A stretch of 64,000 nucleotides of DNA from Adenophora triphylla var. japonica (Eukaryota > Streptophyta > Magnoliopsida > Asterales > Campanulaceae). The notes beneath the pieces were generated by a model, which saw only the letters and a program-made list of their open reading frames with translations, made no database searches and was not told the DNA's origin. Of the stretch, positions 1 to 12,136 are shown piece by piece (within the stretch, counting starts at the first letter, position 1; each line of letters starts with the position of its first letter). The translations under genes and the position numbers were made by a program. The DNA is taken from NCBI GenBank assembly GCA_022495995.1, contig JAFEMH010002511.1, forward strand, positions 124,001 to 188,000. The letters are read 5' to 3'.

Positions 1-516
1 AGGTTCATTTATCACATAGTTGAAATCAAACCCCACTTCCGTTGCAAACTTACACAATGCATTCCTAAATTCACCAGAGCCACCTTCAAATATCTGGCCA
101 ATATTTTGTATTGCGTCTGCCCATTCCGCACTTCTCATTCTCTTTTCTTTGTGATAGAAGAATTTAACATTATCATCATTTCTACTACTACTGCCTTCGC
201 ATAATGTGGAAAATGAATTCTCGAATGAATCACTGACATTACTAACACATATACTCAAATCATTCACATTTATTTCTAGTAGATCAATATTACTACGAGC
301 AATCATAACACCCATACAGATGAAATCTTGCTCACTAGACAACATGCACGACCTTTTCTCACCTAACAGATATGACATCGAGATTGTCTCCTTTTTCAAA
401 CTGTTCCATCTGTTGCAACTAAATTCAACAATAGATTCATAAGAATCAAATTGATCAAACCTAGTAACAACCGAAAATCTTCCATAATTCAACATCAACA
501 TCACATTAGACTCCAT
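1..516 (-). CDS. MULE/MuDR-type transposase-related protein, N-terminal part, cut by window edge
   Basis: The minus strand is open from an ATG at 516 to base 1 (172 codons, no stop), so the gene continues beyond the left edge. The last 25 or so residues (FRNALCKFATEVGFDF, followed by a short basic-ready stretch) match the conserved start of plant MuDR/FAR1-like proteins, where a phrase of the type 'F..AL..YAI..GFDF' precedes a DNA-binding region. The N-terminal 130 residues (begins MESNVMLMLNYGRF) look like the variable PB1-like leader of MULE transposases. This is a second MULE, not part of the one at 1093-15290, which reads the other way. Whether it is active cannot be judged, because the catalytic domain lies outside. 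Confidence 0.6.
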   Translation of the reverse strand, partial: MESNVMLMLNYGRFSVVTRFDQFDSYESIVEFSCNRWNSLKKETISMSYLLGEKRSCMLSSEQDFICMGVMIARSNIDLLEINVNDLSICVSNVSDSFENSFSTLCEGSSSRNDDNVKFFYHKEKRMRSAEWADAIQNIGQIFEGGSGEFRNALCKFATEVGFDFNYVINEP

Positions 517-1082
517 TGAAGGTAAAGTTATTTTATCTGTAAATAAATTCAATCAAAAAATTCATCACAACCTCAAAATTCTGAAGAAAAAACAAATGAA
601 AATTAATACAAAATATAAACTGAATTCAATCAAGATCATAATTCGGATGTAATACCTTTTTTCCGGATTGATTGAATTGGATGTAAGGATTGCAATTTCA
701 AAATTCTTCAATAGCGATCCTTAAGAAACGGCATGGATTAAGCGATCGAAAGATTTGATGTTAACGGCGCCGTGAATGTATTTGACCGGTATATGGTATT
801 TTGGGGTTTAAAGGGATTTTGATTTGGAATATAAAAGGGAGTTGTCTTTTTTAATTTGGGTTGGGTTTTTTTGGGTTATGATTTGAGAAATGTGGGTAAA
901 GAGGAATTTTTCCCTTAGAAAATTGCTTTATAGGACCCTCTATTTTGGGAACTTTATCAAACATGGAATCACGTGTTTCAAAATTATATACTCCATATTC
1001 CTCGTAACAAATGTTACAAAATTTGAACACGGAATAATTAATAAAAAATAGTATGATAATAATAGTACAAAATAGAAAGTGG
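517..1082. other. AT-rich non-coding stretch upstream of the left-edge MULE ORF
   Basis: This is probably the 5' leader and flank of the divergent MULE gene at 1-516. No gene or clear terminal repeat is visible. A minus-strand open frame at 851-1183 has no recognisable domain and runs into the terminal repeat of the neighbouring MULE, so I treat it as chance. Confidence 0.4.
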
Positions 1083-1092
1083 ATTTTTTTAT

Positions 1093-1319
1093 GAAATGAT
1101 TTCATTTTAAAAAAATAATGCCCAAAATAACTCACATTTAAAACTATTTTCCAAAATAACCACTTTTTTGAAACTCGATACATGGTGTAGCGATTTCAAC
1201 ACTTGATCGTTGAAACTCGCCAAACCATATAGCGAGTTTAGTTTAACATGGATTAACCGTTTGAATTAATTAACTGTAATTAAGAAAGTCAAACTCGCTA
1301 CACCATGTATCGAGTTTAG
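1093..1319 (+). repeat. Left terminal inverted repeat of the MULE (continues at 7611 after the copia insertion)
   Basis: Pairs with the right terminal repeat near 15000-15290. It contains several CTCGCTACA / TGTAGCGAG half-sites, with one degenerate palindrome at about 1291-1314. It is interrupted by the copia element at TTTAG (1315-1319) and resumes at 7606-7610 (second TTTAG), followed by another half-site pair at 7622-7642. Confidence 0.7.
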
Positions 1320-2184
1320 TGTTGGAAATGGGTAACGAAAGTTAAGTTTGACTTAACATTGACCTAACTTCCTAACGAAATTCGTTATGTGTTAACGAAA
1401 TAAGTTACAAAATGTATTCTACATTTAGTGTAAATTATGAAATTCATTTATTGTCTCAAAACCATTTCCGGGTGAATGAGAAATTAATGACAAAAGATTT
1501 GTAACTTAACGAGAGTTGTTTAAAGGGTAAATTAGATCATTTGAATTTAATTGGATTTGAACAGTGTTGTTGGCTGATGAGATTTTGCTCCCAGCTGATC
1601 AGAACGAGTGGGGACTCTGGTCACGAGTCGTGAGCACGAATGGGCCTTAATGGACATTGCTCAAATCTGATCAGAACGAGTGGAGATCTCAAGAACGAGT
1701 CGTGAGCACGACTCGTGCCAAGGAGCACGAGTCGTGCCCTTCGCTGCTGCTGCCAGAAAAGTCGTGTCTTTTCAAAAGAAAAGACACAAACCCCTTAACT
1801 CTCCTTATATTCTTCCCCTTCGAATTTCAATTTACACATTCAGTCATTTGAGCCTCTCTACCTACATTTGAGATAGATTAAACAAGCATAATCATTTCAT
1901 CTTGTTACATAAATTCCTTCAAGTCCGAAAGTTCCAAATAGTCAATTGTTCGTTAGATTTGTTAATTTGGAGTGCTCCTATTAACAAATAGAAGTCGTTG
2001 CATCTCACGAGAAATTTGTCATCAACCGTAAGCACCTGTGCGGGACAAATACTTCTTACGGAAATTGTGTTAAACACAAGCCTCGACTACATCAAGTTTG
2101 TCTTTTCAATTTTCGTTATCCTTTCCGTTATCTTTCTCTTCGTCTTTGTTATTTCCTTAAGAAGCCTAACATAAAATCCCAACA
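1320..2184 (+). repeat. 5' LTR of copia element (865 bp)
   Basis: Terminal TGTTGG..CCAACA. Carries a cluster of GCACGAGTCGTGC-like palindromes at about 1620-1740. A TATA-like run (ccttatattc) lies near 1802, followed by an AT-rich leader. About 97% identical to the copy at 6742-7605, with a 1-bp length difference (CATTTAG versus CATTAG). Confidence 0.95.
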
Positions 2185-2224
2185 ATCGTAAGAAGTATTT
2201 GACGTTTCTTAAGGCGCTCCTACA

Positions 2225-5200
2225 ATGGCAAGTGAGAAAGACACCTCCGAATCATCCGGACTTACTCCCCCTCAAGGCGATGCAACGTTCAAGAATATTG
2301 CACCCGCTTCTACAACATCTCATTCGGTTCATGGTGAGAAACCCCCAAAGTTTACCGGGGTGGATTTCAAGAGATGGCAACAAAAGATGCTATTCTACTT
2401 GACCACTCTAAGTTTGCATCGGTTCTTAAAAGAAGATCCGATTGTTCAAAATGGTGATCCCGATCGACCCTCAAAGGCTTTTGGCAAAAGAGGCTTGGGA
2501 CCACGGTAATTTTCTATGTAAAAATTACATTTTGAATGGACTCGACGATGCACTCTATAATGTGTATAGTACCGTCGAGTTAGCCAAGGCATTGTGGAAT
2601 ACTTTGAAAAGGAAGTACAAGATTGAAGATGCCAGGTCAAAGAAGTTTGTCGTCGGCAAATATCTTGACTTCAAAATGGTGGACTCAAAGTTGGTGACAA
2701 CTCAAGTTGATGAGTTCCAAATTATTTTACATGGACTTGATGCCGAAGGAATGATAATGAATGATTCTTTCAAAGTGGCATCAATCATAGAGAAGTTGCC
2801 GCCTTCATGGAAGGACTTCAAAAATTATCTCAAGCACAAACGTAAAGAGATGACTTTGGAGGACTTGGTTGTTCGTCTTCAAATTGAAGAGAATAATCGA
2901 GACAATGAAGCCAAGGCTACCAAAGGCAAGATGGAGGCAAAAGTCAATCTCGTCGAGGCAAGCACTAGCGGCACCAAAAGGAAGCATTCCGAGAATGCTA
3001 AGAAAGGGAAGAACAAGGGCTCCTCAACTAAGAAGTTCAAAGGAGCATGCTATAATTGTGGCAAGCCGGGCCATATAGCAAAGGATTTTCGGCACCCAAA
3101 GAAGGAGGCAAACAATGTCGAAGATATGGATCTTGATTTTGCTGCAGTGATCTTCGAGGCAAACGTGGCAAATTTGGATGACATTCCAGAGGAATGGTGG
3201 ATAGATACCGGGGCTACCCGCCATATTTGTGCTAATAAGGAGAGCTTCTCTTCTTATACTCCCATTTCCAGAAGGAAATTGTACATGGGAAATTCTGCAA
3301 CTTCCGATGTTCAAGGCGTTGGAAATGTTGTATTGAAGATGACCTCGGGCAAAGAATTGACCTTGCTTGATGTGTTGCATGTTCCGGACATCCGCAAGAA
3401 TCTAGTTTCCGGTGCTTTGTTGAGTAAAGCCGGTTTTAGATTAGTTTTTGAATCCGACAAGTTTGTAATAACCAAGAATGGTTTATTCCTTGGAAAGGGT
3501 TACCTCGAGAAGGGACTTTTCAAGATGAATGTAATAAATGTTATCCGCCAAGGTGTGAAGAATAAAAATGTTGTTTCTTATGTTTACTTGTCGGAAAGTC
3601 CTAGTTTATGGCATGATAGATTAGTCATGTAAACTTCGACACTATTAAGAAGTTAGTTAAACAAGATTTAATCCAAATGACTAAATCTGATTCAACTAAT
3701 AAGTGCGAAGTTTGCGTTGAGGCAAAAATGACGAAGTTGCCATTTAATGCAATAGAAAGAAACGCAACTCCTCTCGAGTTAATTCACACCGACATATGTG
3801 ATTTAAAACTTGTGCAAACTCGAGGAGGTAAAAAGTACTTCATTACATTCATAGACGATTGCACTAAGTATTGTTATATTTATCTCTTAAGAAGTAAAGA
3901 TGAAGCCTTAGGGGCTTTCGAGACTTATAAGAAAGAAGTTGAGAATCAACTTAACTTAAAGATTAAGAAAATTAAAAGTGATAGAGGAGGAGAATATGAA
4001 GCTCCGTTTGAAGGACTATGTTGGGAATCCGGCATAATTCATCAAATGACGGCTCCATATACCCCTCAATCTAACGAAGTTGCTGAACGCAAAAATCGGA
4101 CTCTCAAAGAGATGATGAACGCATTTTTGATAAGTTCAGGCGTACCCGATAACTTGTGGGGGAAAGCTATACTCACTTCTAACTATATTCTTAATAAGAT
4201 ACCCAAGAAAGGTATTGAGAAAACACCCTATGAATTATGGCATAATCGTAGGCCGTGTTATAAATACCTTAAAGTGTGGGGGTGTCTAGCTAAGGTTGAA
4301 GTACCTAAACCAAAACAAGTAAAGATCGGTCCCAAGACTGTTGACTGCATCTTTATTGGATATGCCAATAACAGTAGTGCCTATCGATTCATAGTGCACA
4401 AATCAGAAATTCCTGATATGAATGCAGGAATGACAATAGAATCAAGGAATGCAGTATTTTTTGAAAATATCTTTCCTGCCAAGGATAGGAAAGAAGGTAA
4501 TTCTCAAAAGAGAACATATGAATCTACAAACGGTCCATCTCAAGTAGAAGATGAAGGACCTAGACGTAGTAAAAGGGCAAGAGTGGAAAAGTCTTTTGGT
4601 CCTAATTTTCTATCATTTATGTTGGAAAACGAACCAGCTACTGTTAAAGAAGCGTTATCTGGACCGGACAAGACGCTGGAAAGAGGCTATTAACAGTGAG
4701 ATAGAATCCATAATGCTTAATAATACTTGAGAGTTGGTTGATCTTCCTCCAGGATGCAAACCGTTAGGTTGCAAATGGATCCTTAAAAGGAAGTATAAGG
4801 CAGATGGATCTATTGATAAGTACAAAGCGCGGCTAGTAGCCAAAGGGTTTAGACAAAAGGAAGGATATGACTTCTTCGATACATATTCTCCTGTCACAAG
4901 GATCACATCCATACGTGTTCTTATAGCTATTGCAGCCGTGCATAATCTTGAGATACACCAGATGGATGTGAAAACAGCTTTCTTGAATGGAGAGTTAGAT
5001 GAAGAGATTTACATGGAACAACCCGAAGGGTTTATTGTTCCAGGTAAAGAGCAAAAGGTGTGTAAACTTGTAAAGTCGTTGTACGGACTCAAACAAGCAC
5101 CTAAACAATGGCATGAGAAGTTTGATCGAACTATGTTGTCAAATGGATTCAAGATAAATGAATGTGACAAGTGTGTCTATATCAAAGGAACATCTGAATC

Positions 5201-6199
5201 ATTTGTAATAGTCTGTCTTTACGTGGATGATATGTTGATAATGGGAAGTACTCATGAATTGATCATGAATACCAAAGGCTTGTTAAAGAAGCACTTTGAC
5301 ATGAAAGATATGGGATTAGCTGATGTTATATTAGGAATAAAGATTTCTAGAACATCAGAAGGAATAGTCCTATCACAGTCCCATTATCTGGAAAATGTAC
5401 TTCAAAAATTCGATGTCATTAACAGCCCTCCGACTAAGACACCGGTAGACTTAACTCTACACTTAGCAAAGAACAGAGGGGAACCAGTTTCTCAGTTGGA
5501 GTATGCAAGAATAATCGGCAGTCTGATGTACTTAACGAATTGTACACGTCCAGACATTGCATATTCAGTGAGCAAACTAAGGTGTTCACGAGTAATCCCA
5601 AGCATGCATCATTGGAAAGCACTAATGAGGGTATTGAGATATTTAAAGTATACAATGAATCATGGGATACTTTATAAGAGATATCCAAAGCGAGATTAGA
5701 AGGATACCGTGATGCAAACCGGATATCGGACACAAAAGACTCAAAATCCACGAGTGGATATATTTTCACAATAGGTGGAGGAGCAGTGTCATGGAAATCC
5801 TCCAAACAAACGTGTATAGCCAGATCCACGATGGAATCTGAGTTCATAGCTTTAGATAAAGCTGGAGAAGAAGCAGAATGGCTCAAGAACTTCCTGGAGG
5901 ATATTCCTTGTTGGAATAGACCTGTGCCTGCTGTTATGATACATTGTGATAGTCAATCAGCAATAGGAAGGGCACAGAGAAGTATATATAATGGTAAGTC
6001 TAGACATATCAGTCGTAGACATAATACCATTAGACAGTTGATCAAGAATGGGGTTATCACAATTGACTATGTGAAGTCAAATAATAACATAGCGGATCCG
6101 TTTACAAAAGGTATAAATAGAGATCAACTGTATAAACTGTTAAGGGGAATGGGCTTACAACTCACAACAAAAGAACTCATAGTGGACACTCAACCTTGA
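2225..6199 (+). pseudogene. copia gag-pol polyprotein, broken by frameshifts and a stop
   Basis: Starts at ATG 2225 (MASEKDTSESS). Domains in order: gag with UBN2-like region (to about 3000); zinc knuckle near 3048-3090, [14 protein letters not shown], where the last Cys of CX2CX4HX4C is Phe; protease DTGA near 3207; GAG-pre-integrase motif LWHDRL at 3607; integrase with HTD near 3785, SDRGGEY near 3979 and ERKNRT near 4087; reverse transcriptase 4734-5699 with QMDVKTAFLNG and YVDDML; RNase H with SWKSSKQ and ADPFTKG. Breaks: frameshift near 2480; a one-base loss near 3625 before GHVNFD; frameshift near 4672; TGA at 4728-4730 where Trp is expected; frameshift near 5690. The RNase H 'DADW' site reads DANR. 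Not autonomous as it stands. Confidence 0.93.
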
Positions 6200-6732
6200 G
6201 AATTGGAGATCACATGCCCTTGGTTCAATGAGACAACCAAGCTATAAGTTCTAGTAGAATCACTTGGAAACAACAACTCGGTTGAATGACCTGGAGATGT
6301 TGAATACTCATTCCCAGAACATCCAAGTATAAGCACCTGCAGCAGTGGTGAGGATAAGTTGAGAAAACTTTTAATGATTCCTATACCTACGGGTGGAGTA
6401 GTGCAGGATACTCCTTATAGTATGAATCACCTATATAAGTGAGAAGTAACTTGGCCGCTTCTAATATGAACATTTATGAATGAGATACGGTCCAGGGCCG
6501 AAATGGACAAAACGTGAGAACAATAACTGTTAGAGCTATTATTATGTGTGTATTGTTGTCTTGGTATACATCATACAGTCACTGGTTCAAAGCGACTCTC
6601 TACCAAATGGCTAGTATATCCGATAATATTTCACTAGGGGAGATTCAAAGCCATAAGCTATCTATCCCGATGTAATAATGGTTCGCCGGAACTTTTGGAC
6701 GAAATTTCATACATGCATTAATTGTCATTCAT

Positions 6733-6741
6733 GTGGGGGAT
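6733..6741 (+). other. Polypurine tract of copia element
   Basis: TGTGGGGGAT immediately precedes the 3' LTR start (TGTTGG at 6742), the expected plus-strand priming site. The 540 bp between the RNase H stop (6199) and this tract are non-coding. Confidence 0.8.
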
Positions 6742-7605
6742 TGTTGGAAATGGGTAACGAAAGTTAAGTTTGACTTAACGTTGACCTAACTTCCTAACGG
6801 AATTCGTTATTTGTTAACGAAATAAGTAACAAAATGTATTCTACATTAGTGTAGATTATGAAACTCATTTATTGTCTCAAAACCATTTCCGGGTGAATGA
6901 GAAATTAATGACAAAAGATTTGTAACTTAACGAGAGTTGTTTAAAGGGTAAATTAGATCATTTGGATTTAATTGGATTTGAACAGTGTTGTTGGCTGATG
7001 AGATTTTGCTCCCAGCTGATCAGAACGAGTGGGGACTCTGGTCACGAGTCGTGAGCACGAATGGGCCTTAATGGACATTGCTCAAATCTGATCAGAACGA
7101 GTGGAGATCTCAAGAACGAGTCGTGAGCACGACTCGTGCCAAGGAGCACGAGTCGTGCCCTTCGCTGGTGCTGCCAGAAAAGTCGTGTTTTTTCAAGGGA
7201 AAAGACACAAACCCCTTATCTCTCCTTATATTCTTCCCTTCCGAATTTCAATTTACATATTCAGTCATTTGAGCCTCCCTACCTACATTTGAGATAGATT
7301 AACCAAGCATAATCATTTCATCTTGTTGCATAAATTCCTTCAAGTCCGAAAGTTCCAAATAGTCAATTGTTCGTTAGATTTGTTAATTTGGAGTGCTCCT
7401 ATTAAAAAATAGAAGTCGTTGCATCTCACGAGAAGTTTATCATCAACCGTAAGCACCTGCGTGGGACAAATACTTCTTACGGAAATTGTGTTAAACACAA
7501 GCCTCGACTACATCAAGTTTGTCTTTTCAATTTCCGTTATCCTTTCCGTTATCTTTCTCTTCGTCTTTGTTATTTCCTTAAGAAGCCTAACATAAAATCC
7601 CAACA
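6742..7605 (+). repeat. 3' LTR of copia element (864 bp)
   Basis: Same termini and palindrome cluster as the 5' LTR; followed by target duplication TTTAG at 7606-7610, after which the MULE terminal repeat resumes. Confidence 0.95.
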
Positions 7606-7943
7606 TTTAGGCGTACACATAACTCGCTACATGGTGTAGCCGTTTAGAAATGCCATTTTCTGTAGATAAGGTTTGCATATCCAGATCAATTCTCATTCTC
7701 ATATCCTCTTATATCCTCTCATACTTACTTTAAAAAAAAAATCAAATTTTCACACCATTTAATTTAATAATCGTCGAAGACTAAGAATCAAGGTAAATTA
7801 ACATTATTTTAATCATTGTTTTCACTTTTATTTAGATATTTAAATTAATGTTTTTTATTATGTTTTAGTATATTATAGATATAAATGTTAGAATTTTGTT
7901 ATATAGGTTTTAACATTTTGATTTCGTAATGTAGGGTTAAAAA

Positions 7944-10900
7944 TGAATGGGGGTTCAATCATTTTCATGTGCTATTGGGGAGGTGATGATTAATAACCAT
8001 TTGATGGTTCTCATTTTCAAAAAGGGCCAAATGTGCAATTAAGGCTAATTGTCAATGGAGATACAATGAGTTGATTGATGAATTATATAAAAAGATGGGC
8101 TTAGATCGATCAGAATATGATTTGGAGTTCATTATGGATGTCCTCATTCTTTTGAAAGTGTGATTGGTGAGTACTTTCCTTTTCGTATTGAAGATGATGC
8201 GTGTATGAATAAAAGGTTCGACGTTTTAGCTAAATTTGGGGGGATGGGTAATTTGCAGCTGTATGTGGTTGTAAAAGTGATTGAAAATTGATGTTATTCA
8301 GAGTTTGAAACACTACACACAGAGACCATTTATAGGTACTCACCAAGTTGTAACCTTGATGAATGGGTCGGTCAAATTACACAAACACTTGTATCAACTC
8401 AAACTTCAAATTATGGTAACATTGCATGCCTAAATGATACAGTTGATGATGATAATTCTGCAGATTCTGTAGATTATGAAGAAAAAGAAGAAGACACTGA
8501 TGTAGATGCAATGCTATACGATGTTGATGATGAATATCAGGAGGGTAGTAGTGATTCTGATGTCAATTTGGGAGAGGGTGATGATGGGCGGATTGATGAT
8601 GACGTGGAAACACATTTTGTTTATTATAAAGCGCCGGAAAATCGAAGATATAAGAGAGAATATTATCATTTTTACAGTAATATTTGTTGTTCTGCTCGAC
8701 AAGAATAATGCTTCATTGATTACCATAATGAACCTAATTTTCCAATTTGGGATCCAGAGAAAGATGAAATTGCTAAACTAATACACTTTTCTTGCAAAAA
8801 TGAGGCGCAATTTGATATAAAAAGGTACCATATTCCCATCAATCGCCGGTTCAGGGTAAAAAGAGCACAACTCACACATGGGTAATTGAATGTCTATTGA
8901 AAAAGTTTTCATGCAATTTTTATGTTTGTGTGAGTAGGAGAAAGTTTGGATATTGAGAAGTGACCAAGTATAAGGCTCCTCATTGCTGCTTATATTCTGG
9001 AGAAAGTCCAGATCACCCGAACCTATATGTGAAGTTTATTGATCGACAAGTAATTAGTTTTATTAAGGTCGATTCAGATGTCAATGTTGCAGTTATTATT
9101 TCACACATCAGTAATATATTTGGAAAGAAAATTACCTATAAGAAGGCATGGTGTGGAAAGCAGAAGGGCATTGCAGAGGTTTTTGGAGATTGGGAGGAAT
9201 CTTATATAAGGTTACCCCACGTGCTAGAAGCCATCCAAAAATACAACTCCATAACAATTGTTGAATATACTCATCCTCCTACTCCTGTTGGTGAATTACA
9301 CATGTTTCTGTTGGTGTAGTGCCCTAGGCTATAGTTATGTTTAAACTTGAATCGTTATGTATCATCTTTATCATTTATTATAGAGCATGTTTATTTTGTT
9401 CATTATATGTTTGCATGTTTATTATATTGAACTGCGTCCCTAGTTGTTGTAAACAATTAGTATAAGTTGATAATGGATAATCATAGAGATGATTATATGC
9501 ATGGAGATGCACATTACACTTATGGATGCTTGCTAGAGAACAAGTATTGGACATGACCTACTTATGAGATTTATGATATGGTCTGTTGTCATGATTAAAT
9601 CTCATGATAGTCGTGTTATTGAATTCTTTGTACCTGAGATTATCATCGTCTTCCACATGACGAAGATCGTGTTTGATATAGTCTAACACTGTCTTTAATC
9701 GGATAGCAATAAGGGCTATGTTAGCATGATTGGACTCATGTAGGGAAGAATGATAAGTCAAGATGGGATTTTTCCCTCTCTGATTGAGAGAGATGTTTGC
9801 TTGGGCCCCTCGATGAATGATGTTGATGAAAATGTGTGGCCACACTCAAGTGATTTTATAGAGATCAAATGCATTTGGATTATCAACATATTCGGAATCG
9901 AGAAAGCATTGAACGGAATGAGTTGACATAGACCATTACTCATGTTCAATTGGACATCATGGACAAAGGGATTGTGACATTTGATCTATCGAGGAATCAA
10001 GTTTTGATGTTATATTAATTGGGTGGATATAATGGTTTGCTAGAAACCACTTATGTCTTGTGAGGTCATGTTTTGACTCGCTATCAACATAATATAATTC
10101 ATTTTGGGTCACACACAAAGAGCGAATTTGATTTAGGCTGAAAATTGGAATTCTGGTTTGGTCTGTAGTGCGACATACTTTGCCTGGAAAATTGGAATTT
10201 TGGCTTGGTCTGTAGTGCGACATACCTTGCCTGGCATTGGGCACGACTTGTGCTCTTGGGCACGAGTCATTCTTGGGAACAGCACGAGTACTTTTTGAGG
10301 CACGACTCATATCACGAGTGTTTTGGTAAAAGCACGACTCGTGCCCTCATGCATGAGTCGTGCCCACGACGAAAAACGTGTCCGTACAGTGTTTCAAGGA
10401 TGGTAAGGTTTTTGAGTTTGACAATGATTTAACCCTAAGTGTTAGGAATTTATACCTATGTATAAATATAATCTTTGTGCATCAAAAAATACCTCTCTCC
10501 TACATCATTGTTCTAGGTTTTTAAACTCTAGAGATTGATTTTGATTTAGAATCAAAAGTCCCAAATAATTTCATTGTTTTAGCTTTGATTATTGAATATT
10601 GATTCAATAATAAAGAGGATCATCTAGCAATCCTACAAGAAGCGTTCTTAGTTCGCTCGCGTGTGGATCACCATTAGAGGGAGGTTGCTTTATCTCCTAA
10701 AGCTTGAAGATCTCCATTGTTGATTTCATCACCAAGGTTGAACAAGGAAGATAGAAGATTCGACATCAAAATTCTAGGCTTGAATTTTGAGATCTATTTT
10801 GACAAACTAAATTGCATTCAAGGTATGTAATTCTATTTCATGTTTTTCTAATCTCTTCATGCTAGACGGATCTAAGGGCTAGGGTTTTGATTGTTATTTC

Positions 10901-12136
10901 TAAGTTCTTCCGCTGCGTTTGTAACCCCAAAGCCCAACAGTTTCAACGGGTGTTCTTGGCATTTGGATCTTGCATTGAAGCTTTCTACTATTGTCGGCCT
11001 GTCATTTCTATTGATGGAACATTCCTTCATGTTAGATATAAAGGGATAATACTGATTGTCATGGGTGTTAATGCCCAAGACAGTATACTTCCTCTTACAT
11101 TTGTTGTTGTTGAAAAAGAGTACTGGATGAACTGGCGTTGGTTCTTATATCTTCTTTGCATATATATTATAAAGAGTCGTGAAGTATGCTTGATATCTGA
11201 TTGTTATCACGGCATTCTTAAGACTAAAGCAGAAGATACGTGGTGGCCGAATGTGCATCATCGATTTTGCTTGAGACATATACGAGCAAATTTCTTGGAT
11301 AAGCATAAAGGGGAAGGTTTGAAGTATCTGTTTTGTAGAGCGGGTAAAGCAAGTCAAGATAGAAAATTGAAATCTACCTTATAGAGTATCCGTTCAGTTA
11401 ACCACGAGGTAATTGCATGGTTTCTGAATTTGGATGCCAGAAAATAGACATTGACACACAATGGTGGTTACAGATATGACATTATGACTACTAACATGTT
11501 TTAGGTTTTCAATGGTGTCATAAAGGGAGCGCGTGGGATGCCAATAACAGCAATTTTTGAAATTGCCTTCTACCGTTTTGTGGAGTACTTTCAAATAATG
11601 CATGGGTTTCACTTAATAACTTAGGAGGTAATCCTGATAACCCTAACATCAATCCCCTACACCAATTCAGCCAGAAAGTTCATTACCAATACTTGAAGAA
11701 TAGTGAGAAAGGTATGACACATCAGGTAAGGAGGTTTAACACTCATGAGATGGGGGTGTATCAAGTGACAATCGCACGTCAGGGTGATAAAGATGGAAAT
11801 ATCCAAATTGTCCAATTTAATGAGCATACCTGCACATGTGGTAAATGAGTTTCCTATCACATGCCTTATTCCCATCTTCTTGAATGTTTCCATTCAAAAC
11901 ATCTTGACGATCGTTCTTTCGTTTCTCCATTTTACACCATTAGGGAGTACTATAAGACATGGAAGGAAACATTTGAATCAATCCACCATGAGGACTATTG
12001 GGATGTGGATGGTTTGGTGCCATATTTTTTTCCTAATCCCCACCTTCGACGTTCTGCGAAGTCCGGACGGCCTTATTCAAGACGCTTCCGAAACTGTATG
12101 AACTTTCAAGCAGATAAACAGAATACTCAGTGTTAA
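7944..12136 (+). pseudogene. MULE (MuDR family) transposase, decayed and split by a solo LTR
   Basis: The first part runs from about 7944 to 9308. It has a decayed N-terminal leader (begins MNGGSIIFMCYW), then an acidic stretch near 8400-8600. The DNA-binding region near 8780-8990 (HFSCKNEAQFDIKRYH, INRRFRVK) follows, then motifs near 9095-9290 (FGKKITYKKAW, FGDWEESY, LPHVLEAIQ). The second part resumes at 10940 and holds the DDE-type MULE domain (RPVISIDGTFLH near 11000, LISDCYHGI near 11190, HHRFCLRHIRANF near 11260). A SWIM zinc finger (HTCTCGKW..C.H near 11825-11880) follows, ending at 12136. Several stops and frameshifts lie at 7980-8500, 8880-8960 and 11380-11800. Removing 9309-10939 plus one GTTTC rejoins the reading frame. 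No longer functional. Confidence 0.88.
9309..10939 (+). mobile_element. Solo LTR (1631 bp) inserted in the MULE transposase gene
   Basis: Begins TGTTGGTGTAGTGCC and ends AAAGCCCAACA, giving TGTTGG..CCAACA ends. It is flanked by a perfect 5-bp duplication GTTTC (9304-9308 and 10940-10944). No internal coding, PBS or second LTR is present, so it is best read as an LTR left by unequal recombination. The length and TG..CA ends fit a long-LTR copia lineage; an Angela-like origin is a guess. It has its own cluster of GCACGACTCGTGC-like palindromes at 10236-10370. A TATA-like run (tataaatataatc) at 10460 is followed by a long leader. Orientation is taken from that order. Confidence 0.88.

Larger units (their letters stand above)
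1320..7605 (+). mobile_element. Ty1/copia LTR retrotransposon, complete but coding-defective
   Basis: Two LTRs (1320-2184 and 6742-7605) start TGTTGGAAATGGG and end ATCCCAACA. The 5-bp target duplication is perfect: TTTAG at 1315-1319 and 7606-7610. Protein order is gag, protease, integrase, reverse transcriptase, RNase H, which defines copia. The element sits inside the left terminal repeat of the MULE and is therefore younger than it. By eye the LTRs differ at about 25 positions in 865 (about 3%), a relatively recent insertion. A purine-rich tract lies directly before the 3' LTR. The standard plant initiator-Met primer-binding sequence is not seen after the 5' LTR. Confidence 0.95.
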
